NCBI GenBank assembly: GCA_036375715.1
Contig: DASVBS010000081.1
Location: 124,001-188,000 of the forward strand
Direction: 5' to 3'
DNA from: Longimicrobiaceae bacterium
Lineage (GTDB): Bacteria; Gemmatimonadota; Gemmatimonadetes; Longimicrobiales; Longimicrobiaceae
Length of the DNA: 64,000 bases
Positions 33,550 to 42,200 of this stretch are shown here, in pieces; within the stretch, counting starts at the first letter, position 1; each line of letters starts with the position of its first letter. The position numbers were made by a program, and so were the translations under genes. Under the pieces are notes generated by a model that worked only from the letters and a program-made list of their open reading frames with translations, did not search any database and was not told the origin of the DNA.

Positions 33550-34062
33550 TCACCGCCCCACCTCCCAGGCGACGTGCTCCAGCTCGGGAAGGATGAGTCG
33601 CTCCCAGGCAAGCCGCACGGCGCCCGGAGATCCTGGCACCGAGAAGACCACCACGCCACGATAGGTACCGGCCACCGCGCGCGATAGCATTGCGGCCGCA
33701 CCCACCTGCTCGTAGCTGAGCATCCGGAAGAGCTCGCCGAACCCGGGCAGACTCTTCTCCAGCAAGGCGGACACCGCGTCGTAGGTGTTGTCGCGAGAGG
33801 AGATCCCGGTGCCTCCGTTCAGCACCACGACGCGCGAACGGCCGGCCAGCTCCTCCAATGCGGCGACCACCGCGGCAGGCTCGTCCGGGATTACCCGGTA
33901 GTCCGCGACGGAGTGTCCTGTGGCCTCGATCGAGGCGCGCAGGTACTGACCGTTCACGTCGGTGGACTCCGTGCGCGTGTCGCTGACCGTGATCACCGCG
34001 ATGGGTACCGGCCCGCGAGCATGCGCCTTGCTCCTGTGGTCTTCGCTGCTGGTCGTCGTCAT
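33550..34062 (-). CDS. moaB: MoaB/Mog family molybdenum cofactor biosynthesis protein
   Basis: 170 residues. [21 protein letters not shown], the [40 protein letters not shown] block and [16 protein letters not shown] are the family's molybdopterin-binding signatures. MoaB adenylylates molybdopterin before molybdate insertion. Single gene divergent from the 34.2-kb pair; no other Moco genes are in the window. Length fits MoaB. Confidence 0.93.
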   Translation of the reverse strand: MTTTSSEDHRSKAHARGPVPIAVITVSDTRTESTDVNGQYLRASIEATGHSVADYRVIPDEPAAVVAALEELAGRSRVVVLNGGTGISSRDNTYDAVSALLEKSLPGFGELFRMLSYEQVGAAAMLSRAVAGTYRGVVVFSVPGSPGAVRLAWERLILPELEHVAWEVGR

Positions 34063-34195
34063 CTCGGTACGTGCCGCCCCGCGGTCTCAGGGTCCACCGG
34101 GACGATATCACTCCAGCGCTCGAGTCGCACGCGAAAGGAGCCGACTCTCCACTTCGGGAGTGCGCGATTTCGCGGGCGGCACAAGCAGAGCCGCC

Positions 34196-34612
34196 ATGAG
34201 CTTCGACGCACTGATCCTCGAATCCGTAGTGTGGGTGTTGTCGCGCGAGCACCCGGCTCCGCCCTGGCACCTGCTGGTCTACGCCCAGCGAAACGCACCT
34301 CACAACGAGCTACACGTGTGGCTACACCGCCGCGCGCCTGGGCACGGTGCGCGCGGTGTCTTCCGGCGCTTCTGGAAGGTGGGGTCGGTGCGCTGGTGTG
34401 TCGAGGTCGACAGCGGAGAGGGTTTTCCCCGCGCCGCATCCCGGGCGACGCGCATCCGCTTCAGCTCGCCCCATGGCACGGTGCTCTGGGCGGAGGACCC
34501 TGAAGGTCGAGGCCTCGGCGACCTTTCCGATGCGGACCTCCACCGGCTGCTGAGGACGGGCAGGCCGGACCAGGCCGCCGGGCCGCGTGCCCATCCCAGG
34601 AGGCTCTCATGA
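34196..34612 (+). CDS. Hypothetical protein coupled to the Tyr/Gly-rich lipoprotein gene
   Basis: 138 residues with no signal peptide or membrane helix; a Trp/His/Arg-rich N-half (WHLLVYAQRNAPHNELHVWLHRRAPG, RRFWKVGSVRWCVEVDSGEGF) and a helical tail. Not recognised. Its stop overlaps the next gene's ATG (ATGA), which argues that it is real and co-translated. Start ATG 34196 was taken as the first in-frame Met near the coding-like sequence; a start at 33962 would run far into the divergent promoter region. Confidence 0.65.
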   Translation: MSFDALILESVVWVLSREHPAPPWHLLVYAQRNAPHNELHVWLHRRAPGHGARGVFRRFWKVGSVRWCVEVDSGEGFPRAASRATRIRFSSPHGTVLWAEDPEGRGLGDLSDADLHRLLRTGRPDQAAGPRAHPRRLS

Positions 34613-35784
34613 TGCTCATGACCACGCGAGGTCGCCTTCCCTGGCGCGCCAGCGCAAAGTGCTGGCCCACACTCCTGCTCCTGGCGGCGCTGGCCGCGTG
34701 CGAGGACGGGGCAGGGGCCGTGGAGGTGGTGCGCGAGCTGGAGGCGGCACGCGGCGGCTGCACCCTCGAGGGCCTCCGCGCCAGCAACGAGGAGTGTGTG
34801 CAGGCGATGGAGCGCTACGCCGGCATGACCGCCGACCTCATCGACACTTACATCGGCGGCGTGCGCACGCTGGACATGGCGCTCGAGCGCATGCCACCGA
34901 TGCACTTCGACACCGCCGGTCTGGGATATGCGCTCAGCCCGGAATACCGGCTCGGCGATCCGGCCGGAGTGGGCGCGAACCCGCGGCTGGAGTGGCGGAG
35001 CACCAGCCTGAATCGCTCGAGCGCACGACAGTCGACACTCCGTCCGGGAGAGGCTCGGGCTTCGCACAGCCGCCCCCCGCGCTCGCGGCGGGGGCCGTTC
35101 GGGTTCGACGCCTACCGGGGGTGGCCGCTGTCCGGCTCGCGCTTCGAGCGGGGCTTCCGCGGAGAGCACGGGTGGCGCGGCCGGCCTGGCAGGGATGCAT
35201 TCGGGCCGGGGTACTACGGAAGGGGGTGGCTCCCGGCGTATGACTTCGATCGTCATCTCGATCGCTACAGCGACCGGTACGATCCCCATTGGTTCGAATG
35301 GCGAGCGTCCCCGTATGCCCTCAACGGGTACGGAGCTTTCGACGGCTGGTATGGGTACGGGGGATTCGGCGGGGACCGCTACGGTTGGTTCGGATACGAT
35401 CCGTACGACTACGGCATATATCCGCCTGACCCGTACGGCTATGGCCCATATGGCTATGCGCCCTATGGCTATGCCCCGTACGGGTATGCCGAGCCGGGGT
35501 ACGACCCGCGCCCGGGGGCGGATCCCTACGACGATGGATTTGGCTACCGGGAGGACTACGCTGAGAGCTACGACCGGAGGTACGATGATATCACCGGGGA
35601 GGAGGTGCGGACGCCCGCGGAAGACTGGGGATATCTTCCGGAAGGCCGCGGAACCGACACCTCCACCCCGCAGGATGAGCGTGTCTCAGCACCGGCCGCT
35701 GCTCCGGGCCGCCCGGCACCGCATCGTCCCGGGTTCCTCCTCCCGCCCGAGGAGAGGCTCCGCCGTCCCTGGATCGAGGACTGA
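34609..35784 (+). CDS. Tyrosine/glycine-rich lipoprotein
   Basis: 391 residues. Lipoprotein signal with WPTLLLLAALAAC (Cys31). Residues about 33-110 form a helical head with two Cys (GGCTLEGL, NEECVQAM). From about 150 on it is strongly Tyr/Gly/Asp/Arg-rich (DRHLDRYSDRYDPHW, GYGGFGGDRYGWFGYDPYDYG) and contains four tandem P-Y-G-Y-G/A units written by a 15-nt repeat (35431-35490). A Pro-rich tail follows. Such low-complexity Tyr-rich exported proteins can be adhesive or cross-linkable, but the role here is unknown. Coupled to the 34.2-kb gene by ATGA. Confidence 0.85.
   Translation: MMLMTTRGRLPWRASAKCWPTLLLLAALAACEDGAGAVEVVRELEAARGGCTLEGLRASNEECVQAMERYAGMTADLIDTYIGGVRTLDMALERMPPMHFDTAGLGYALSPEYRLGDPAGVGANPRLEWRSTSLNRSSARQSTLRPGEARASHSRPPRSRRGPFGFDAYRGWPLSGSRFERGFRGEHGWRGRPGRDAFGPGYYGRGWLPAYDFDRHLDRYSDRYDPHWFEWRASPYALNGYGAFDGWYGYGGFGGDRYGWFGYDPYDYGIYPPDPYGYGPYGYAPYGYAPYGYAEPGYDPRPGADPYDDGFGYREDYAESYDRRYDDITGEEVRTPAEDWGYLPEGRGTDTSTPQDERVSAPAAAPGRPAPHRPGFLLPPEERLRRPWIED
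35431..35490 (+). repeat. 15-nt tandem repeat coding PYGY(G/A) units
   Basis: Four consecutive 15-nt units within the Tyr-rich lipoprotein gene, differing mainly at third codon positions (tac/tat, ggc/ggg), so the amino-acid repeat is kept while the DNA diverges. Confidence 0.85.
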
Positions 35785-35814
35785 GGCCGATACGCCTCCG
35801 GGGGGACGAGGACG

Positions 35815-36588
35815 ATGTGCCTGATCGTCTTCGCCCTGGAGGCGCGCGCGGACCTGCCGCTGGTGATCGCCGCCAATCGGGACGAGTACTATACCCGGCC
35901 GACCGCCCCGGCGGCGCCGTGGCCGGACGCTCCCCACGTGATCGCCGGCCGCGACCTGCAGGCCGGCGGAACGTGGCTGGGGATCACCACCCGTGGGCGC
36001 TGGGCAGCCGTCACCAACTTCCGGGAGCCCCAGCAGCAGCGGCGCGACGCCCCGTCACGTGGGCGCCTGGTCGCCGACTTCCTGCTCGGCGATCTCTCCC
36101 CCGCCGAATACCTGGAAGCTATTCGGCCGCGGGCCCACGAATACGTCGGCTTCAACCTGCTGGTGGGCGAGCTCGCCTCCGTCCGCTGGTTCTCCAACCG
36201 GGGTGAAGGGCATCCCCTGAACGGCGCCGAGCTACCCCCCGGCGTCTACGGCCTGAGCAATCATCTGCTCGACACCCCCTGGCCCAAGGTCGTGGAGGGA
36301 AAGCGCGACCTGGAGGAAGCGCTGGCCGCCGGCGCCGGCCCCGACGAGCTCATGCAGATCCTGCTCGACCGCACGCTTGCCGCGGAAGCTGACCTCCCGC
36401 AGACCGGAGTTCCCCGTGACCTGGAGCGCGCACTCTCCGCCCGATTCATCGCCGGCGTGGACTACGGAACCCGTTGCTCCACGGTGATCCGTGTAGATCG
36501 CGACGGCCACGTTCTCCTGCTGGAACGCTCGTTTTTGCCTCCCGATGAGCTCGAGCTGGTCCGCCACGAATTCGAGCTCACCGCCTGA
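35815..36588 (+). CDS. NRDE family (TANGO2-like) protein
   Basis: 257 residues. MCLIVFAL with Cys2, the hallmark AANRDEYYTRPTAPA (NRDE motif), DLQAGGTWLGITTRGRWAAVTNFRE, GLSNHLLDTPWPKV and the C-terminal GTRCSTVIRVDRDGHVLLLERSF are all as in the TANGO2/NRDE family, which is built like an N-terminal-nucleophile hydrolase; in bacteria its role is unclear (haem handling has been proposed for animal TANGO2). Full-length. Starts 30 nt after the lipoprotein gene. Confidence 0.94.
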   Translation: MCLIVFALEARADLPLVIAANRDEYYTRPTAPAAPWPDAPHVIAGRDLQAGGTWLGITTRGRWAAVTNFREPQQQRRDAPSRGRLVADFLLGDLSPAEYLEAIRPRAHEYVGFNLLVGELASVRWFSNRGEGHPLNGAELPPGVYGLSNHLLDTPWPKVVEGKRDLEEALAAGAGPDELMQILLDRTLAAEADLPQTGVPRDLERALSARFIAGVDYGTRCSTVIRVDRDGHVLLLERSFLPPDELELVRHEFELTA

Positions 36589-36980
36589 CCACATATTTCG
36601 CGTCCATCCCTTGTGCCCCACAACAATGTCCCGCAACTGGGACATAATGTCTCATTGCGGAGCGCCGTCGGGACGCATCCCTGCCTCTTGTAGATCAGCT
36701 AAGTGCTTTCGCATCAAGATGTTGCCGCACATGGTCGCCAAGCGCTCCGAAAGCGGCATGCTTCCCGCTTAGATCCGCGTGCAGGATACAGAGCGCTCCC
36801 GCCTGCGGCGGGGCGCGGGTGATCCGGAGATCGCCCCCCGAGTCCGAGAATGCCGACGCGACCCCTGTCAATCGGAGGAGTGGCAGGCACGGCTGAGGAC
36901 GAGGGGGGCGAATCTCTTTCTGGCGTAGCATCTGCGTTGGGAGCGGGGATCCGCGTCGATTCACCCGCGCCCGAGCATAG
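36589..36980. other. 392-nt gene-free region with palindromes
   Basis: No convincing gene in either strand. Near the left end are two palindromes in series: TTGTG-N3-CACAA (36611-36623) and TGTCCC-N6-GGGACA (36627-36644). The second has the size and symmetry of a transcription-factor site. No sigma-54 -24/-12 pair or clear sigma-70 boxes could be paired with it. The region precedes the HD-GYP gene. Confidence 0.5.
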
Positions 36981-37799
36981 ATGCGCCGCTCACGACCTTC
37001 CGGCGGCCTGGTCGCCGCCGTGATCACCTTCGGCCTGACGGGAGCGGCCTGGGGATTGGACGGACGCCGACGATCCAGGCGGGCCGCCCTGGTCCACCGG
37101 ACCATGGTTGAGCTGCTGCTCAACACCCTCTGCGCCGGTGATTCCGATACCGCCCATCATTCCCGCCGCGTCGCTGATCTCACCGACGTCCTCGCCCGCA
37201 CCTTCCGCCTGAACCGCGAAGCCCGGGCTCGGTTACGCGTCGGCGCGCTGCTCCACGACCTCGGCAAACTGGACGGCGAGGTCGCTCCTCTGGTGCAGAG
37301 CGATCAGCGGCTGGACGATCGCGAACGGAGGGTGGTGCGGCGCCACACCCTCGAGAGTGCCGACATCCTGCAGCCGCTCGAGTCGATCCACCCGGGCATC
37401 TCCCTGATCGTCGAATCCCACCACGAACACTGGGACGGCTCGGGCTATCCCCAGGGACTGGCCAGCGCGCAGATCCCGCTCGAGAGCCGCATCATCAGTG
37501 TCGCAGACGTATTCGACGCGCTGACGCAGTCGCGGAGCTACCATGCGCCCGTGCAGGCCGATGAGGCGCTGGCGAAGCTCCGTGCGGAAGCCGGCACCAC
37601 CTTCGACCCGCAGGTGGTCGCCCGCCTGCATCGGCCCGAAGTCTGGAAGGCGTGGCTGGAAATCGCCCACGAGGGGCGGGCAGAGGAACAGCTAGTGGCG
37701 ACGGGTAGCTATCGGATCACTCGGCCGATCCGATCCCAGCGCGCGGCGGTGATGAAGCGCGGGAAAGGCCGATCGAGCGAGCGATCCACCGAGAAGTAG
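36981..37799 (+). CDS. HD-GYP domain protein (putative cyclic-di-GMP phosphodiesterase)
   Basis: 272 residues. One N-terminal hydrophobic segment (GLVAAVITFGLTGAAWGL) anchors it to the membrane; HD-GYP domain about 40-215 has HSRRVADLTDVLA, LLHDLGK and the full HHEHWDGSGYP signature, then RIISVADVFDALTQSRSYH. The family hydrolyses cyclic di-GMP. No receiver or sensor domain, so input is unclear. The last 30 or so codons overlap the convergent lepB gene by 91 nt, an unusually long overlap; the tail there (RSQRAAVMKRGKGRSSERSTEK) is not conserved-looking. Confidence 0.92.
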   Translation: MRRSRPSGGLVAAVITFGLTGAAWGLDGRRRSRRAALVHRTMVELLLNTLCAGDSDTAHHSRRVADLTDVLARTFRLNREARARLRVGALLHDLGKLDGEVAPLVQSDQRLDDRERRVVRRHTLESADILQPLESIHPGISLIVESHHEHWDGSGYPQGLASAQIPLESRIISVADVFDALTQSRSYHAPVQADEALAKLRAEAGTTFDPQVVARLHRPEVWKAWLEIAHEGRAEEQLVATGSYRITRPIRSQRAAVMKRGKGRSSERSTEK

Positions 37800-38482
37800 A
37801 TGAACATCGCCTTACCCCGGATCACGTCGCGCGGAATGAAGCCGACGTAGCGCGAGTCCAGCGACTCGTCCCGGTTGTCGCCCAGCAGCAGAAAGGAGTC
37901 CGGAGGGACAATCAGCGGTCCCCAGTTGTCTCGGGTCGGGCGATAGGTTTCCGGATCAACCGTATCCGGCAGGTACTTCAGGTGCCAGGCGTACCCCGTA
38001 GGCCCACTGCGATCGATCGGCTGATCGGGTAGGTAGGTCGGTTCGATGTAGGGCTCCTCCAGCGGCTCCCCGTTACGGTAGACGACTCGATCAATCATCT
38101 GAATCGTATCGCCCGGCTCCCCGATCACCCTCTTCACCACGTCGATGACCGGGTCGTTGTAGTCCGGTCGAAAGACCACGACGTCCCCGTGCTGGGGTTC
38201 GCGAATAGCCGGTATTCTCAGGGAGGTGAAGGGAATGTGCGCACCGTAGATGGCGTTGTTTGCCATCAGGTAGTCGCCGATCAGGAGAGTGTCCTCCATG
38301 CTCCCCGACGGGATGGTATATGCCTGAATGAGGAAGGTACGGATGAAGAGGAAGAGAACGACGGCGATGAGCAAGGACTTCGCCCACTCGAGCAGCTCGT
38401 TCTTGCTCTTAGCAGCTTCGGCGTTGCGGCCGTTGCGCGCTTCCTCTCGTGTGTCCGCTTTCCGTACGGCGGATTCCTTCAC
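37709..38482 (-). CDS. lepB: Signal peptidase I
   Basis: 257 residues. Basic N-tail, one membrane helix (SLLIAVVLFLFIRTFLI, 36-52), catalytic Ser61 in IPSGSMEDTLLIGD, catalytic Lys117 in DVVKRVIGEPGD and the box GDNRDESLDSRYVGFIP. It removes Sec signal peptides outside the membrane, fitting the many exported proteins here. The start is GTG with SD GAGGAG about 8 nt upstream. The C-terminal end overlaps the convergent HD-GYP gene by 91 nt. Confidence 0.96.
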   Translation of the reverse strand: MKESAVRKADTREEARNGRNAEAAKSKNELLEWAKSLLIAVVLFLFIRTFLIQAYTIPSGSMEDTLLIGDYLMANNAIYGAHIPFTSLRIPAIREPQHGDVVVFRPDYNDPVIDVVKRVIGEPGDTIQMIDRVVYRNGEPLEEPYIEPTYLPDQPIDRSGPTGYAWHLKYLPDTVDPETYRPTRDNWGPLIVPPDSFLLLGDNRDESLDSRYVGFIPRDVIRGKAMFIYFSVDRSLDRPFPRFITAARWDRIGRVIR

Positions 38483-38505
38483 TCGTCATCTCCTCGATGA
38501 GGCCC

Positions 38506-38530
38506 GCCGCTCCGGAACACCCGGAGCGGC
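38506..38530. terminator. Stem-loop between the thioredoxin-like gene and lepB
   Basis: GCCGCTCCGG (38506-38515) pairs perfectly with CCGGAGCGGC (38521-38530) around a 5-nt loop. No T tract follows on either strand, so it may terminate weakly or protect the 3' end of the long minus-strand cluster. Confidence 0.5.
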
Positions 38531-38654
38531 CCTCGCCTCCCTCCCGTAGTCTCTTGCGGCGCCGATTCAGGCCGTGGCGGCAGGCGCATCGACGGTACCC
38601 TCGAATGCCGTCGTGGGTCCCGCTCCCTGCTGAGAGGTCATGAAGCCGGTCTCG

Positions 38655-39233
38655 TCAGCCGAAATAGTCAGGCTCGTTACCGGGTTTCCACTTGATGTTG
38701 CAGCCGATGGACGGGATCTGCTCGGTCGGGACGGGCTCCCCTGCCAGTGCGGCTTCAATCGCGGCGCGGAGGTCGCTCCCGGTGACGGGGATGTCGTTGC
38801 CCGGCCGGCTGGAGTCGAGCTGACCTCGGTAGATCAGCTTACGCTCCTGATCGAACAGGAAGAAGTCGGGCGTGCATGCGGCGCGATACGAGCGCGCCAC
38901 CGACTGAGTTGCATCCAGCAGATACGGGAAGGTGTATCCAGCCTCCTCGGCTTCCTTTCGCATCCCCTCCGGTCCGTCCTGCGGATACCGCTCCAGATCG
39001 TTCGGCATGATGCCGACCATCGCCAGCCCACGATCGGCGTAATCGCGTCCGATACGCGCGATCTCGCCGCGCACGTGACGCACGAACGGGCAATGGGGGC
39101 AGATGAACGCCACGAGGAGCAGCGGACTCTGCCAGAAATCGTCGATACACACGAGTTTGCCCTCCAGGTCGGGGAGGGCAAAGTGGGGAGCCGGAGTACC
39201 CAGCTCCAGCATGGTAGACTCGGTAGCAGCCAT
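38655..39233 (-). CDS. Thioredoxin-like (AhpC/TSA-redoxin) protein
   Basis: 192 residues, no signal peptide from the ATG chosen (MAATESTMLELGTPAPHFALPDLEGK). Redox motif CPHC (Cys45, Cys48) in FICPHCPFVRHVRGEIAR, followed by VGIMPNDLERYPQDGPEGMRKEAEEAGYTFPYLLDATQSVARSY broken across the usual redoxin fold, and ACTPDFFLFD with the cis-Pro. A soluble thiol peroxidase or disulfide reductase. It is the last gene of the MoxR/DUF4159 cluster, 66 nt after DUF4175. An alternative start at 39287 would add 18 residues without making a signal peptide. Confidence 0.88.
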   Translation of the reverse strand: MAATESTMLELGTPAPHFALPDLEGKLVCIDDFWQSPLLLVAFICPHCPFVRHVRGEIARIGRDYADRGLAMVGIMPNDLERYPQDGPEGMRKEAEEAGYTFPYLLDATQSVARSYRAACTPDFFLFDQERKLIYRGQLDSSRPGNDIPVTGSDLRAAIEAALAGEPVPTEQIPSIGCNIKWKPGNEPDYFG

Positions 39234-39299
39234 GTCTCGTTCGCTGGTTAGCGTTGCACCGGCGGCCAGACCCAACCGCCGGTGCACGCCCTCCCGGGC

Positions 39300-42200
39300 T
39301 CAGCGGCCCGTCTCGGACAGCTCGCGGTAGTAGCGCTCGACCAACTCCCGGTATGCTGGAGGCACCTCTCCGGAGCCGGAGAGGAAGAGCTTGCGGGTCT
39401 CCTCCCCCTCGATCGTCTGCCGCAGCTCGAACTCGAACTCCTTCACCCGCTCGACGATGGCGGCCTGGATGTGCTCCAGCTCCTCCCAGTCGGCGTACAC
39501 CCGCTGGTCATCCAGACGGGCAAGCTCGGCGATAGCGCGATCCAGATCTTCGGTACTCACGCCCAGTTCCGCAAGCTCTCGCCGCAGCTCGCGAGCTTCC
39601 TGCAGGCGCTGTGCGGTCTCGGCGCGAAGCTGACGAATTGCCTCCGGATCGGGCGAACCGGGCCGCGGGCCCCCGTTGGACCAACCGGTGCCGGGACTGC
39701 CGAACCCCAACCCGCTGGGACCCTCGCCGAGGCGCCGCCCGGCTTCGCCGTACTCGTCTCCCTCCCCCGCTCCCTGCCCAGCGCGCCCGCCCTGGCCCTC
39801 CTCACCGGCCTGTCCCTGACCCTGCTGGCCCTGACCCCGCGCCTGAGCATCTCCCGGCTGGCCCTGCTGATCACCCTGTCCTTGCTGGCCCGCCTCTCCC
39901 TGCTGTCCACCCTGTCCCTGCTGACCCTCGCGTCCCTGCCCGGGCTGACCCTGCTGTCCCCCCTGGCCCGACGGGTCCGTCTGACCGTTCTGAGCCTGAG
40001 CACCCTCCCCTTGGCCCGGCTGCCGGCCTCCTGGCCGGTCACCGAGCCGCCCGCTGGGCTGGGTTCCGCCCTGCTCACCGCCCTGCTCACCTCCTGCCTG
40101 AGGCTGGCCGCTCTGGCCGTCCTGACCGCCCTGGCGATTCGACATCTGTGTGCCCATCGCCTGCCGCGTCCGCTCCCGCATCGATTGCAGGCCGCGCACG
40201 AGGTCGCGGGCACGATCCAGGGACTCCTGAGCCCGCGAATCCTCCGGGGTGCGGAAGGAGCGACTCGCTTCCTCCGTGAGACGTTGCAGCTCTTCGAGGC
40301 CCTCGCCGATGTGCTCCTCGAGCTGGCGCACGTACTCAGATGGGGCGTTCGGCTGGGTGGCCGCCCGCGAAGCACGGATGGCCTCCGAAAGCCGGTTCCG
40401 CCGGGCCGATTCGGCGGCCGCCTGCAGGCGCCGCGAAGCGTCCGGCTGGTCGCTGCGTGTCTCGGCCGCCAGCGCCTCCAGATCTCGCTGGAGATCGTCC
40501 ACCGCCTGCGCCTGCTGCTCCTTCCGCTCCGCGAGACGCCGGCCCTCGTTCAGCCGGTCAGGGGAGTCGGGAAGGTTCTGCATCTGCTCGCGGATCTCGC
40601 GCCCTTCCTCCGCAAGGCGACGCGCCTCCTCGGCAATCTGCTCCGCTTCGCTCCTCGCTCCCTCGACCTGGCTACGGTTGAGCCTGCGGGTGGCCTCGCG
40701 CAGGCGATCTAGCGCCTCACGGCTCGCCCCGGCGTTGCCACTCCGCCCATCGGCAGCGGCCCGACGCATCGCCTCGGCGGCCTGACGGAGCTGGCGTGCT
40801 GTCTCGGCCAGATCCGGCCGGGACTGTTCGCGGGAGAGGCGCTCCAGCCTGCGCGCCGCCTCTTCCGTTTCGTCAGCCAGAGCGCGCTGATTTGCGGCCG
40901 CGTTGCCGTTGCGGATCTGGTTCGTCATCGCCTGCCGAAGCCGCTCGTTCTCGCGCTCCAGCCTGCGGGCGAGCTCACGCACCCTCGCCGCCGTCTCGTC
41001 GATCTCGGCGCGCGCGGCCGAGCTCTGGTCCCCGCCACGGCGCACGGTCTCGTACTGGTTCTGCAGCTGGTCCAGCTCGAGCCCGAAGAGGTCGGCGAGA
41101 TCTTGTGCGGTGGCGCCGCCGCCACCACCACCGCCACCCTGCGCCCCCATACGCACCTGCACCTCCCGGTAAGCCGCCTCGGCACGCTGCAGGTGCAGTA
41201 ACGCCCGCTGCTCCGGCGGCAACGCATCCGGCGCCGAAAGGTCACGCAGCCGATCGACTGCTTCCGCCATCTCGGCCGCGGCCATCGGCAACGCGCGGGT
41301 GATCACCTGGAAGGCGGTATCTCGTGCCACCCCCCGGTTGGCGAGGCGCTGAGCCAGGGTGAGCGCCTGCTCCTGCAGCTTCTCCTGCGCAAGAGAGAGC
41401 GTCACCAGGTTTTCGCGGTACTCCTCGTCGCTGTATCGCTCGCGATCCCGCACCATGTTGAAGGTCGCCGCGATCAGCTCGCGCTGCCGTTGGGAGAGCT
41501 CTCCGCCGGCGTCCGGATCGCCCTGCCCGCTCCCACCGCCTCCACCGCCGCCCGAGTCGGCCTGACGATAGTTCCGGCTAAACGGCCGCACCTCCACGAA
41601 GTAGATATCGCTGGTGACCGCTTCACGCTGGCCGGGGCCGACGTCCGTAGCGCGGGCGTAGTAGGAGATGAAGTCGCCCGGCTGCAGATCCATCTCCTCG
41701 AGGTAGATGGTGTGACCGGCGATCACCTCGGAGAGCGTACCGCCCCCGTACAGCGGCACCTTCTGCTCCGGTCCACCGTTGACGGAGTAGACGAGCTCCA
41801 GCGAGCGGATCCCGTAGTCGTCCTGCGCCCGAGCCTCCAGGAAGACCTCATCGACGGAGGTCACGTGCGTGTCGCGCCCTGGCTTCGAGAACTCCACGGT
41901 CGGAGCGAGATCGTCCAGGACGTCGATCAGGTACTGTGGCGATCCGGGAGTGGCACCGGTCGCGGCGGTCTGCAGCTCGAGGTGGTAGAGGCCGGACTCG
42001 CTCACCCGGAACGCCCCCGTGAGGACGCCCGCGCTGTCTCGCTGCAATTGAACGGACCGCCCGTCGCTCAACACCACCCGCCCGCTGTCGACCGGCAGGG
42101 TGGGAGTGGCGCGCAACCTCACCGTCGTTCCCGCGGGGGCCGCAATGTCGCCACCGTCCTGAATGATGCGGGGCTCGAGGCCGGTGTACTCGGGGAAATG

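Noticed and set aside
36545-37126. Small frames at 36545-36772 (+) and 36695-37126 (-)
   Set aside because: No start context, no domain, and composition like random high-GC translation; the interval is treated as intergenic.
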